Positions 1 to 10,964 of a stretch of 64,000 nt of DNA are shown piece after piece; the stretch's first letter is position 1, and every line of letters begins with the position of its first letter. The notes below the pieces were generated by a model. The model made no database searches. It was not told the DNA's origin and saw nothing but the letters and a program-made list of their open reading frames with translations. Origin of the DNA: Ianthella basta (Eukaryota > Porifera > Demospongiae > Verongiida > Ianthellidae). The stretch lies in NCBI GenBank assembly GCA_964019415.1, contig OZ025878.1:1533001-1597000 (forward strand), written 5' to 3'. A program made the position numbers and the translations under genes.

Positions 1-2144
1 CACATTTCCTGGCCCTTCAAGTGCAAAAGCAGCTTGATCACATCCTTTAGTGACATACTTGAGGACATACGTAATGCTGCGAATGCTCATGCACAGTTCA
101 ACATTCAGGTGGCAATTCATTTGGCGTAAGAGCCAAGGATTGTAGGGAACTATCCACCTGTTATCTATCTCTTTTTCCTCTCTGCGGCCATTCATGGTCA
201 GTGTGATCTTGGTAGTGTGGCCACCATCCTTTGGTGCCCTTCGTCAGTACTTAGGGTAGCCATCAATACCCTGCTGTGTGTGTGGAATGAGCTCTCTGGG
301 GTACTTCTTGGAACATGCGCCATTTGTCATGCAAACACTGTTGCGATAGAAGTCCATACCACACGGTCCATGCACCATATTGGCTTTGACAATGTTATGT
401 AGTGTTGGGTCTGCTTCATGAGAAGGTATTTCAGCCACAATGACTTCATCAATGGCATCTGGTTGAATTTTGAATGCAGGCTTCAACCAAAGAAGGATGT
501 GGGCATGGGGAAGTCCACGTTTCTGGAATTCAATGGAGTAGAGCCAGGCCTGAGGTTCTCCAAAGGCGTCATTCTTGAGAAATTCCATCAGCTTTTTTAA
601 TTTCAGCTGAAAAACGCGGGCAATCAAGTCTGGTCTATCATGTGATTCCTGACCTGGCAATAGATTTGTGGTGATTTCATCCCATTTTGGATTAGTAGTC
701 ATGGTGAGGAAAAGATCAGGACGGCCAAACTTGCGTACGTATGTCATGGCGTCCATTTGCCGCGCATGCATATAGCGAGGTCCTCCGGTAAAAGTGGACG
801 GCAAAATGACACGCTGCCCTACATTCCTTGGGTCACCATCATCTCTTAGCAGGGAATCTCTAAGGTGCTGATAGCAGTCGGCACGGAGTTGTTTTTGTTC
901 CCTTTTGATGAAAAGTAAGCGCTCAGTTTCAATCTTGCAGTAGCTGTCTACTAAAAACTGTTGGAATAGGCGCTGTGCCTTCAGTAAATAATTATTGGGG
1001 CAAATCATTATGTGGAAAGAGTAGTAATCCATTTGTGATACTTTCTTGCCATTGCTCCGTCTCATGTATATGTGATACCCATCTGTACCATAGGGAAACA
1101 ATAATGGGTACTGTAGAGCATCATAAGCACGGTGCAATTCTGAAACTCTGTCCAATTGACCACCCCGATAGTGTAGCACTATGTCACGGTTGTTGGTTGG
1201 CTCATTTGGCATTAGGATGCCAATCTCATCACTTGTTGGTCGGTTGAAACGGCGAGCATGTTCTGTTCTTGGGCGTTTCTCTTCATAGATAACTACTTTC
1301 CAGCCTTCACTGGTGGCATTGCTGAGGAAAAGTTCTCGTGCTGTTTTGAAATGCCGAACATACTGATTCTCGTGATGGAACATGACTGAAAGTTCATGCA
1401 CAATGTTCTGCTTCAACCCACTTGTAATGTGCATTCTTGTGGATGTTTTTTTCCACTTCACTGTCGATGAAGTATACTTGGAGGAACTTGGGAGCTTCAC
1501 TTGGAAGTGGCATTAGACTGCCAATTAAGTGACACACCTGCCCTTGCACACGAAATGACGGGTTCCATCCTGGCACTGCTGCCTCTGTGCATCCAAAGCC
1601 TGCAGTGAGGAGCAATTAGTATAGATGAAGAATGGATGCCTGCTGAATTGTAAGTAGTTATCAGTAGATAGAAAATGCATTGCATATTTAACTCACTTGT
1701 CATCTGGAATGCACAGTTGTACTTGCGAGTATTTTCCAGAAAATGTTTGGAGTGAGGATGATATCTGTCATATAGTTGCTGGAGGTAGTCAGGAGGCTGA
1801 GGAAAGTGCTGCAGACAAACCTGTCCATTGGCACAGCACATAGATGCAGACTCTCCACGAAATCTGACTGCACCGCAAGCACAGACATGCTGCATCTCCC
1901 CTAGGCATGTTTCTGTTAAAAACGTTTCAGGATCGTACTGCAAGGCAATCGATCTGTAATCCCCTTTCTTTCTCTGTATGATGGCAGCTCCAGGAAGGGA
2001 ATTGCTGGTCAAGCGATGAGCCGCGCGAGCTAATGCCCTCCTACTGTCTCTCTCATGCTCATCTTCTTGCTTACGTCGTCTTTTCGCAGCTGTAGCTGAT
2101 GCACCGTTGCGGGACAGAGAGCGCGAGCGGCTTCTCTTAGGCAT
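1..2144 (-). pseudogene. Helitron Rep/helicase-like N-terminal region, broken
   Basis: This would be the HUH nuclease that nicks and joins DNA ends in rolling-circle transposition. Exon 1 (2144-1697) starts with an Arg/Ser-rich basic stretch that could be a nuclear signal, then a Cys-rich segment (CACGAVRFRGE, then CC) typical of Helitron Rep N-termini. It ends at a GTGAGT donor. Exon 2 begins at 1599 after CTGCAG, and the splice reads MTSFGCTE into the family pattern FRVQGQVCHLIGSLMP. A frameshift near 1430 moves the frame into the Helitron-like N domain, whose HUH motif is EFQKRGLPHAHILLWL. After a TGA at about 248 the same frame continues with YVLKYVTKG, the two-tyrosine region. The frameshift plus stop make this copy probably non-functional. 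The family call is strong because motif order matches. Confidence 0.85.
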
Positions 2145-2405
2145 TGCGCCATTTCACACGTCACTAACAACGGAATCTCGCATACGCCGTCCGTAAACGC
2201 ACAAAAAAGATGGCGTCTTTTCCCGTAACGGAGGGAAAACGTGCGGCGCTCTTCGCAGGCGCGGCGAATCATCTTCCGTCTACCCCCTTATAACCATCAC
2301 CATGCGGCGCTCTGTAATAATCCCAAGTTTCGCGTCGATCGCGTGCAAACTGCGTGAGGAGTTTGCGAACAAAGGATTTGAGTTCTACCAAAATATATAT
2401 CGAGA
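1..2405 (-). mobile_element. Helitron, 5' end and Rep region, continues past left edge
   Basis: On the - strand the element starts at 2405 with the Helitron-type 5' dinucleotide TC (TCTCGATATATATTTTGG). It runs through a leader of about 260 bp into the Rep reading frame and leaves the window at position 1, before any helicase region. The first ~210 bp are repeated at 2950-3163, which is the 5' end of a second Helitron. The 3' end and SF1 helicase are not in the window, so autonomy cannot be judged. At least one frameshift and one stop in Rep suggest a decayed copy. Confidence 0.82.
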
Positions 2406-3163
2406 CTAGCAGGAAAGCCCGCCTTCGGCGGGCTTCTCTGCTCCGGTGCCTCCACAACGGCTGCTGCACAATAGCCGCTCCACGACAGTGTGGCTTATGA
2501 TTGTGTGGTTATGCTAGCTGGTAGGCTGCAATCATAGCTATGCATGCATGTTGCAGGCGATGCTGTGTGTAGCATGATGTGGACAGAGAATCACCCGGAA
2601 GAAGTGGAATCATGCATGCACTGACATTGGATATGCAAAAGCAGCAACATGCTCACAGAAGGAAGCTAAGAGGTCTATGATGTTGCTGCATTGTAGACTC
2701 ATATTGTAGCTGATGTATATCAGAATGGTGCCATAGATAGTGTTGGCTGCAGTTCTGGTGCTTCACAGAAGGAAGAGGTATCCCATGTTGCCGCATTTTA
2801 GTCTCATATTGCATCTGATTTACATCAGTATGGTGCCATCGATAGTGTTAGCTGCAGCGCTGTAGCATGGCAGAGCGCGAACGCTCTCCCTTTGGCATGG
2901 TGCCGCGTTGGAAAGGGTTAAGTAACCGGAATCCCGTATACGCAGACCGTAACCGGACGAAAAACATGGCGTCATTTTCCGTAACGGAGGGAAAACGTGC
3001 GGCGCTCTTCGCAGGCGCAGCGAATCATCTTCCGTCTACCCACTTATAACCATCACCATGCGGTGTTCTGTAATAATCCCGAGTTTCGCGTCGATCGCGG
3101 GCAAACTGCGTGAGGAGTTTGCGAACAAAGGATTTGAGCTCTATACCAAATTATATAGAGAGA
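2406..3163 (-). mobile_element. Non-autonomous Helitron abutting the Rep-bearing one
   Basis: On the - strand this unit begins at 3163 with TCTCTCTATATAATTTGG, preceded by A. It shares ~210 bp with the 5' end of the neighbouring Helitron. It ends at 2406 with a GC-rich hairpin (GCCCGCC/GGCGGGC, 2418-2434) followed by TTTCCTGCTAG and then T. A hairpin about 11 nt upstream of a terminal CTAG, next to T, is the canonical Helitron 3' end. No coding capacity is evident; the frames at 2867-3049 and 3058-3240 are leader sequence also present in the autonomous copy. Confidence 0.75.
2649..2862. repeat. Two ~105-bp tandem repeats inside the small Helitron
   Basis: 2649-2757 and 2760-2862 share CACAGAAGGAAG..., a block around CTCATATTG and ATCAGNATGGTGCCAT, and an end at GTTNGCTGCAG. 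They differ by scattered substitutions and a small indel. Confidence 0.7.
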
Positions 3164-3465
3164 TAATGAAGTCGTCCCCATCACGGCAGCCGTGTTCCCC
3201 CTTTGCACGGCTACAATCATATTGTTTTATAATAAGTTGAAAACAATTTCCATGGAGTTCACAAATGAAGATAATCAGCTCTGGCATTGATTACGACTGA
3301 GTCCAATTAAAAGCACAAATCTAGTAAGAGTCAGCTATTATTGATATCATACATTAAATGAAACTGTCAACTGACAAGTGGCTGCATGTGGCTGGTGCTA
3401 GCTACCTATTTTCAGTTGAACCAACCATGTGAAACTGTGTATAACAGAAATTTTGAAATGCAAAT
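3164..3465. other. No gene seen
   Basis: AT-rich single-copy-looking sequence between the small Helitron and the next TIR element. I see no conserved coding signal. Confidence 0.5.
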
Positions 3466-4439
3466 CAGGGCCGTCGGAGGCAATTTAGAAGTGGTAAGGC
3501 CACTGGGTGAAGGATACAAAATGTCGCGAGCGAAAACTTTTTTAGCTACTTTTCATTATCATACAGATAACGATTGCTACAGATCTGTGCCTCAAGCATG
3601 GTGATGCCTTTGCTAGCCCAGCATGCACTCTCAATCAGTCAGTAAGTCGTTTTAAGAGGGTTACATAGATTTCACAATGATATCAGTGATATACAGCAAA
3701 AAGCAGCTAAATCATGTTTACTAAACGTTCAGCATTGTATGAAGCTAGATACGTGCCCATGCATAGGCTACACATACGTATATATAGCTAAATATTAGAT
3801 ACAATAGCTAGTCTTTGATTTAGCTAGCTAGCATTTCAAAGTTGCTAGCTATTATGCAAAATCTTCACCTGGTATACCAGCTCTCTTGGAAAGTTCGAGA
3901 AACGATCTTCTTCACACCGAATTGACGCTTACGGTACTAAAAACCTGCGCGAGGCTGATGAGGCTTGTCACCTATTGTCGGCGTTCTTAGGTCCACGTGC
4001 TTCGACGATGAGGCCATTTTGAATTGTTACATCACCGTTAAGGGTATAGCGATTCGCTGACGTGTGGTGCTACAAGCCATGCTTCGTAGTGCCAGGTAAT
4101 GTTCGTCTATTGGTGCGAGAAAACGATTGACTACGTACGCGCTGCTGACCTCCATCTTTATTACGTTTTGAATCGATTACGTAACAAAACATGGCGGAGG
4201 AAAGGAGCGTGCTTGCAAATCGTGAAGTATTGGACCCTGCTTATATCTCCTGTTTCATTGCATCTGCTAACAACCTAAGATCATTGCTTCTTTGTTTCCT
4301 CAATGGTTAGTTAAGGTAGGGTAGGGGTTATCTGGTTTAGCAGCTAAAAACACTGCTTTTGAAAATTGAAAAAACTGCTAGCTGTTCAAAAAGTGGTACG
4401 GCCATGGCCGTACCGGCCGTACCGCCTCCGACGGCCCTG
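3466..4439. mobile_element. TIR element (CAGGGCCGTCGGAGGC ends), 974 bp
   Basis: The 16-bp end CAGGGCCGTCGGAGGC at 3466 is repeated in perfect inverted orientation ending at 4439. Both sides are flanked by CAAAT (3461-3465 and 4440-4444), a candidate 5-bp target duplication. The interior has no recognisable transposase, so this is a non-autonomous element. Near the right end is a 20-bp perfect palindrome, GGTACGGCCATGGCCGTACC. CAGGG starts are common in hAT elements, but an 8-bp duplication is not present, so the superfamily is open. Confidence 0.7.
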
Positions 4440-4831
4440 CAAATACAGTGATGGTAGCTACATAACAGGGATCTGCAAAAGAAAGCATGTGCATGCAGAT
4501 TGTTTACTGTCTTATGTATGCCAGAACTATGGATATTTACACCTGTAGTATACACATAACTATAAGGGCGCTTGCCCACATCTCCACAAGCACTCCTAGG
4601 GGTGACAGCAACATTTCCAACAAATTCTGTGGGGCAGACCGGAGGTGCGTATTCCCCTGGAGTGTAGTCTCGTACCCAAACCACTTCCGGCCGCCATTTT
4701 GAAATGGGCCGAAAGATGGTCTATGTCTGGGAGCTATGTGCAGATTCCTTGGCATTTATGGCGTAACTGTTAGCCTTGCAATTGCATAACAGCCGTAGTT
4801 TGCATTAACAGCGCTAGCAGCCATTCACACT

Positions 4832-5194
4832 ATGGAAGAGGATCGCTGTGCCTTCTGTGCAGGCAGTGGTGCGAACAGGTGAAGGCGCAATCTGTCTGCC
4901 ATTCTACGTCATGGTGGACCATTGTGCACCTTCCTGAGAACCGTCTGGCCTGCATTGTGGAGGCAGTTATCGAGCAGTCCGCGAACAGTGTACGTCTGTC
5001 GCTCGTGCTTCCAGAACCTGGACACTGGTGCAAACCGACTCTGTTCTCTGCGACAGTCTATCGCTACTTTAGAACAATCACTCGCCAGTTCAGAATATTA
5101 TCCCCTGGCATCAAGGACAACAGGAATTTTTGCTTCGGTGGATTCTCCCACTGTCGCTGCTCCCCTGCTACAGAGGATGTACCAATTACATCAA
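4832..5194 (+). pseudogene. Cys-rich (ZAD-like) first exon of a transposon gene
   Basis: From the ATG at 4832, 167 bp inside the left TIR end, the frame reads MEEDRCAFCAGSG. It has one TGA at codon 17, then continues to VCRSCFQNLDTGANRL and a short helical region (LRQSIATLEQSLA). It ends at a GTGAGT donor at 5195. The CxxC ... CxxCF layout followed by a short helix is what N-terminal zinc-binding modules of DNA-transposon proteins and ZAD domains look like. I infer it is the first exon of the element's own protein; downstream exons are not identified. The stop makes this copy defective. Confidence 0.5.
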
Positions 5195-5965
5195 GTGAGT
5201 TGTGGCAATCATGCCAGAAGCGTGAAATTGCTGCGTATTCGCAGCATATTCCGAAGAAGAAATAATCAATAATTCCAAGCAGGCACACATGCACTGCCAA
5301 CAATATAAGATGTTATAACACTTATTGTTGTATGGTTGTGGTTAACATCAAAGGAAAAAAGGTGCATTGTTTCTTGTAATTGGCACACTTTTTTGACCTT
5401 TTCAACCACAAGTGTGCGTAGGTAAGTAATTGTCACCTATAAGAGCCTCTCTTATCAAAACAATCACATGGAATCAATTTGAGGACTTGACTGGAAAGGG
5501 TAGATTTTCCTGAAGCTTCTCCTTGTCATCTTGGCTGACTACCGATGTTTCTCCAGTATCAGCACCAACGGCCGAAGCATTGAGCTTTCTGTAGTTTCCC
5601 ATCGCAGATGTTTTCCAGCAGGTGGAACTCCGGAACCGCGAAACAAGAGAAACGGTGCTTCTTCCATTTCTCGACCCACGCGGTAAAGGTTTTGAGACCC
5701 CAAGACGTGAACTACTGCCCCAAGGCTACTGGAGGCATATTTGCAGGCTGGAAAGGCTTGGATACGGGTCTGAACCGGTCTCAATGCCGTAGTCGTCTTT
5801 GCTGAAGTCGAAATCCTTTGATGGCGGATAGTTTTCCTCGTTTGGAGAATGTTTGGTAGCCATAGAGTTCTGCTGAAGGACAAGCAGACTACGGCAGCTG
5901 CTGAAAGACGAGCAACAAGCAACGTCCCGCCGGAACTAAGCTCAAAAGGACGCATACAACAAGTA
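5195..5965. other. Interior of the large transposon, no assigned gene
   Basis: Open frames exist on both strands (for example 5539-5955 - and 5849-6061 +) but none shows a recognisable domain. A possible donor (GTAAGT) lies near 5962. I do not call a gene here. Confidence 0.4.
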
Positions 5966-6063
5966 AGTTATTGTATGGTCAATGATGCATTGGCTCTTTA
6001 TTGCACTCGCCCTCGGGACTCGAGCAATAAATGCACCAATGCATCGTTGACCATACAATAACT
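5966..6063. repeat. 98-bp palindromic MITE-like hairpin
   Basis: AGTTATTGTATGGTCAA... at 5966 is matched by the inverted ...TTGACCATACAATAACT ending at 6063, with a loop around CTCGCCCTCGGGACTCGAG. It is next to the 3' end of the first non-LTR copy. Confidence 0.8.
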
Positions 6064-6074
6064 ATTACCTATAA

Positions 6075-8966
6075 TATAAAGCAGATGCTGTAGTGTAAAT
6101 ATGGACCCATGCTTCACTTCCTGGATACGTTCCTCATACGATCGCTTCTTTGCAGTTCACACTTTCTGTAGCAGGTGGCCAATGGGGAATCACGGTAGCT
6201 CTTGGCATAAGGATTGAACACCTTGACATCAAAGAACACCTGTTGCTTTCGATCACCCCAAAAACCTCTTGCTTCTAATGTCAGCTCTGGCCTCATCAGT
6301 GGTTACTGCACTATTTGCGGACAGCTGTTCTCCAGACAGAGGCTGCAGCACTGGCTCCACCAAGAACTGTGGCACACTTCAGTCATAAGACTCGCTGTAA
6401 GGTCTCTTATTTCGTTGTGATGAATTATGGGAAAACCACCAGTTGGGCAGCTCAGGGCATGCTCAACATTGAATGGCTACCCACATAGGCAATGTGAAGC
6501 CATTTGCTTCAACCCCCAACCATATCTCAAACATATCGCATCCTGAAAGGCACTCTTGTGCAAGGTGAAGCCATGGTCTTGTATTGGTAGGGCTGCTAGC
6601 CAAGTAGAGGCACCCTTTTTGAGGGACAATTCAAGGCACCACTGAGAGTGAAGTGGTAACTGGGATTGAATGGTGTCCACTACTTCACTTTGGCTCATCC
6701 TATTATCCCTTCGGACCTTGGCCTTGGCCTCAGCCTGAGACGTCTTAGTTCCAGGTGACAGGGAGTTGCTCTGTTGCAGGATTTGGCTGGTTAGGGGAGC
6801 TGTGATGGAGATGGAGGCACTGTATTGAGATGCTGGAAGTAACGTTGGGTTCCCAATGCTCAGGCTTCCAAGTCTTACAGGCAAGGCGTGCAGGTCACGT
6901 GCAATGTCACTGATTGCTTCCTTTCCTGTGATGGCTGGCACAAAGTGGAACCTAATTGCATCTTCAAGGGGCAGAAGAAGAGATTGATCAGCATTCGTTG
7001 TCTGCATTAGATAGTTCCGCTTGCTGGAGAGGCCATGTGTGAAAGCTGAGTATGCAGCATGTGGTTGGCTTGCGGCATAGATGGATAGTTGTTTGATCTC
7101 ATTTGCCCAGTCATTAACCTTAGCTCTCACTAGGTCATTGGTGAATTCCTGGCCCCCAATTGCTCAACCCAGATACTCTCGGCCGTCTTTACTTATCTGG
7201 TAGCCAGTGCTGGCAAATTTGTCCAGAGCTTCTGCATAGTGGCATTCCTTGACAACAACCCATGTCTTGCTAGGGTTTGGGTGGTAGCCAAACTTTGGGC
7301 CTTCCGTGCTCAATTTCTCCCACCACTGCAGTAAACCACAGAGCTTTTCACCAGCAGCTGAATCCTCTGCAAACCACACTTGTTTGGCTTCCTTTTGGTT
7401 CAGGCATTGGACTAGGGGCTGTACACTAATGGCATATATTGCCATTGCTAGAGGATCTCCCTGAGTGGTTCCCTCCTGTGACAACAACTTTTCTTTGTCG
7501 ATGAACAGCTGTGGATGTTGTCTGTAGGAGTTGATCACTATGGTTGCAAGCGAGGGACAGATACTCATGATGTTGTGTAGTGCATTACTCCTGTTCAGAC
7601 TGTTGAAGGCATTGCTTGCATCCACTAACAGTACCGCCTCAGATTCTTCCTCTTTGTAGATGGTTCGCATTGCATGGACCGCAGCTTCCCAGCCACTGTC
7701 ATGCCGAACACATAGCTGCAGGGGGCCAACTGCATTCTGAACATCTTCACGCACCAGGTTAAGAGTAGCTTTGCATATGATCCAATGTAGTACTTCACCA
7801 ACACCAATTGGCCTGACACCTGAGCATTTGTCTGGTGCTATTAGTCTGCATGCCACAAATAATGTTAGGCCTTCTGGATCTACATAGGTGGTGTTGATGC
7901 GGACTGCCAGCTTAGCCATTGCTTCACACAATTGATTGGATTCACCATGAAAGGCCATACACATACGCCTCCAGCAGGCAGCATCCAGCCCAGATGGTTC
8001 TGCAGTGCCTTGTACCCTCAGGGCAACAGATCGTATGAGAGAGCCATTTGTCTCCTCAAAGATCACTGGGTGGAACACGTTGCTGCTCTCTGTGGTTAGC
8101 ACCGATTGCACTAGTGGCTGTTGTGGGGGGTGCTTCTTCTTCAGGATGTCAATTACCTTGTCAGTCCCGTCACCTACTGGTTGGTCAGGTGTAAGAAGAC
8201 CTCCCTTCTCATCTTTAGAAATCAGAAGTAAGGCTGCTTTCACTTTCCCTGCAAACATTAATCTCGCAAATGCTCTTGCGTGATCCACCTGTTCTTTAAC
8301 GTGAGCCATGGTCAATCTGGTCTGTATTGAATGGCCCTCCTGTAGGAGACTTCGAATGTCCCCAGCCATCCACATTGCAAGTCTTGTCTCTAGGCATTGT
8401 CAATGGTCTCTGGCTTTTGATTTCTGAAAGGGTTTCTGTAGTAGAAGTGAAGGCAACACCATCAAGGCCTTTACAACGACACATTCAAGACTAGATCCTT
8501 TGGCATACTCTAATAACAGTCGGGTGCACTCCTTGATGAAGGCTTTGCCACTCTGTCCTGATGGTGCGCTGAACACATTCCACTTCCATTGTGTAATCTC
8601 ATCATAGGCCTCACTTACAGCTTCACAGAAGCTCCTACCATCAATCTCTCCCCATTTGAACTTTGGGTCCAACATGGCAGCAAAAGGGGGGGGGGGGGGG
8701 CTAGGGGAGCCACTCAGATCACTAGGGACACTTGCATTGCACTCCTCACTATGCATGACCTCACCTTGGACAGAGTTAGCACATGTCTGATCTGGCGTTT
8801 CTATATCATTCTGCGGATTGATATCATCCTGAACTAAGGATCCCAATGCCAGGTTCTCACACCTTCCTCGTCAGGATGGAAGGCAATCTGCGCAAGATTT
8901 CCCACCTTTCTTGCAGAAGCAATTACTGCACCTGCCAGCACTGCTGCACCGGCAACAGGGGGGCAT
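6075..8966 (-). pseudogene. Reverse transcriptase polyprotein, RLE-type non-LTR element (copy 1)
   Basis: Starts at MPPCCRCSSAGRCSNC (8966), a Cys-rich N-terminus matching copy 2. One frame runs to about 6480, interrupted by TGA within the Cys-rich block, TGA near 8400, TGA near 7151 and TAG near 6479. RT motifs are VLLVDASNAFNSLNR (motif A) and QEGTTQGDPLAM (motif B). Motif C reads FAEDSAAG instead of YADD, so the catalytic site is damaged. Past the TAG is a Cys/His block (VEHALSCPTGG), then a frameshift into ARGFWGDRKQQVFFDVKVFNP, the putative restriction-like endonuclease core. No apurinic endonuclease domain is seen. Clearly inactive. Confidence 0.8.
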
Positions 8967-9035
8967 CGCTGACAAATCGAGATACTCACTGGGTTCTCAG
9001 GATCAATGTTAGTCAATTCAGATCAGATCAGAGGA
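6075..9035 (-). mobile_element. Non-LTR retrotransposon copy 1 (decayed, 3' truncated)
   Basis: Same family as the full-length copy at 10965-14313. It reads on the - strand from a short leader (~9035) through a single ORF to about 6075, where homology stops before the end of the C-terminal domain. It lies inside the 13.45-kb transposon. The exact 5' boundary is estimated from the other copy's leader. Confidence 0.7.
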
Positions 9036-9417
9036 GGTCTGTCACACCAAAACGGTCCCCCCCCCAAAACAGACCCCCCAGATTGTTGTCGGCAACGTTT
9101 CTTGCCGCTTTCGATCCCCAGGGTCCGTTACCAGCGACCAGAATGCTGCCGTAGGCTATCCCCAGGGCTATCCCCCTCGTCCGGTCACGCGTCCGCCATT
9201 TTTTCTGCCATCTTCTCAGCGCTTTTGCAGTATATTGCGTATTCGTCTCGCTCCCCATCGGCAGTGAGACGAACACGTCCTTCCCCTGTACGAACGCGGT
9301 GATCGCACCAACCTGGTCAGTAGTAAGCTCTTCGTATCCCGCATCCTTGGCAACATCCTCAAGCACTCTTCGAAAGTGCAGGGGCTCCACCGAGATTCCA
9401 AGTAAAGGAACATTCAT
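9028..9417 (-). pseudogene. RecQ-like DNA helicase N-terminal fragment (1 of 3)
   Basis: From MNVPLLG at 9417 the - strand reads FRRVLEDVAKDAGYEEL, TTDQVGAITAFVQGKDVFVSLP, then a degraded Walker A (MGSETN where TGSGKS is expected). The Q and the GKDVFVSLPTG context are characteristic of RecQ-family SF2 helicases. Nothing after motif I is recognisable. It sits inside the 13.45-kb element, just upstream of the first non-LTR copy, and may be that element's own helicase exon (inference). Confidence 0.6.
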
Positions 9418-9504
9418 CGCTGCACTATTAGCTATAGTGTACTTGCGCACGTGACCACGTATCTGCAATCTGATTTTTTTAAGTAATCTATATATATAAA
9501 GAAA

Positions 9505-9912
9505 AGTGCAAAACGGTTGTCCGCGAAGTTCTCCCGCGAGCAGCCACCAATTGAGACCAAACTTTCCCAGATTATGGAGGCCACACCAGGTCTCAATCTA
9601 AGGGGGGTGACTTGCGCGATGAAGCTCCTGCCGAGGAGCGTATGGCGAGAAACCTTGAAATGACCATCCGCCATCTTGGATCTTCGGAGAAAATATACAA
9701 TTTTCCAAGCACGCTCCTATGCTGCCAATACAAAAGAAGAGCCCCAACCGTTGTCCGCGAACTCCTCTCGTGAGCATTGATGAATAGCGACCAAACGTTC
9801 CCATCCGTCGCACTCTGTACCCCGTCTCAACATAAGATGGTAGATGTGCTGAAATAAGCTGCTGCCAAGGAGCGCGCGGCAAAAACCCAGACTGAACCGA
9901 CCGTCAGCCATC
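9505..9912. repeat. Two diverged ~200-bp tandem repeats
   Basis: 9505-9690 and 9720-9912 share ACGGTTGTCCGCGAA..., a central ...GTCTCAA..., AGGAGCG and CCATCTTGG blocks in the same order. Their - strand translations also match in spacing (MADGxF...LLGxS...CSREEFADN). I take this as repeat ancestry rather than a gene. Confidence 0.6.
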
Positions 9913-10713
9913 TTGGCTCTTGGAAGAAAGTATGCTGTATGTTAGGCGTTCGTGTTGTTTTGCCATGTCAATCAGCAAAGCCCAATGCCAAAGTTTGAAA
10001 GTCGCTGGGCTATTCCTTGAACCACCCTGCTTTGCTCATGGTCAAATCTACGTGGGTTGCTTCAGAGTTGTCTGTCCTAACTAACAATCTTTCTATTCAT
10101 GCACCTGGTGGTGAGACCAGGAATGTTGTTTATAGAGAAGTACTATAGCTATAAGTATCAGCATGCAGCTACAGATCTATTGATGTCTTCATATACATAG
10201 ACTAAGACCTTTCCTTTGTGCATATAATTATAGCATTCATTTGTACATTATATAGCTTTCAATTGCAGAAAGTCTGCATATATACACACAGAAACCATCA
10301 GCTTCTTACAACTATCCGTTGTTTGTCTACGGTCATCTTCCATGTAAATTACATGCACACATGGTAGGTCAGTCACACTGACATCACCAGGCCAGCCTGG
10401 ACTATCCTTTGCCAAAGCATGCATGACCAGCCAGTGCATTACTAGCTGGGACCTGAGTAGCAATGGCATTACCAGCCTGTGTCCAACCAGCTGGCATACG
10501 CCGAGCACGCGGAGAGACCCGCCCTTTGGGCGGGTCTGTCCGCTATTGAAGATATAATTATATAATACATAGGCACACATGCGCACTGCCTGGAATAATG
10601 TAATACAAATAAATGGTGTGACTAATCTATTAGTAATGTAAATGAAGTTGTAATCTGATTGGTGTCCACGGATCCGCGGATTCCGCCAAGGAATCTGCAC
10701 ATAGCTCCCAGAC
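9913..10713. other. Non-coding interior with a GC-rich hairpin
   Basis: No gene seen. A perfect hairpin (GACCCGCCC / GGGCGGGTC, loop TTT) lies at 10516-10536. It resembles the Helitron hairpin at 2418-2434 but lacks a CTAG end, so I do not call a Helitron terminus. Confidence 0.5.
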
Positions 10714-10964
10714 CAGAGGAGGTTGGCTACAATTCTGATTGCGCAACCCATTAATGACGTCACCGCGTAAGACTAATATATATACTACACAGTATGTTGC
10801 ACGATGGCTGCAAGCGACCAGGAAAGGAGTAAGTTGGCAGTTTCTTACGTGTCATTCCTGCAGAAGGGGTGACCAGTTTTGCATACCTTCTTCGTGCTTC
10901 CTGCTATCTTCGCTTGCACGTGAAGAAGCTCCCTTTTTCCCGCCATCTACCGCCTCAGCAACAT

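Noticed and set aside
9432..9911. Two small related proteins (MADGxF...CSREEFADN)
   Set aside because: They arise from a ~200-bp tandem repeat. Conservation is explained by DNA ancestry and no domain is recognisable.
10516..10536. Second Helitron 3' hairpin
   Set aside because: A strong stem-loop, but no CTRR end follows on either strand.
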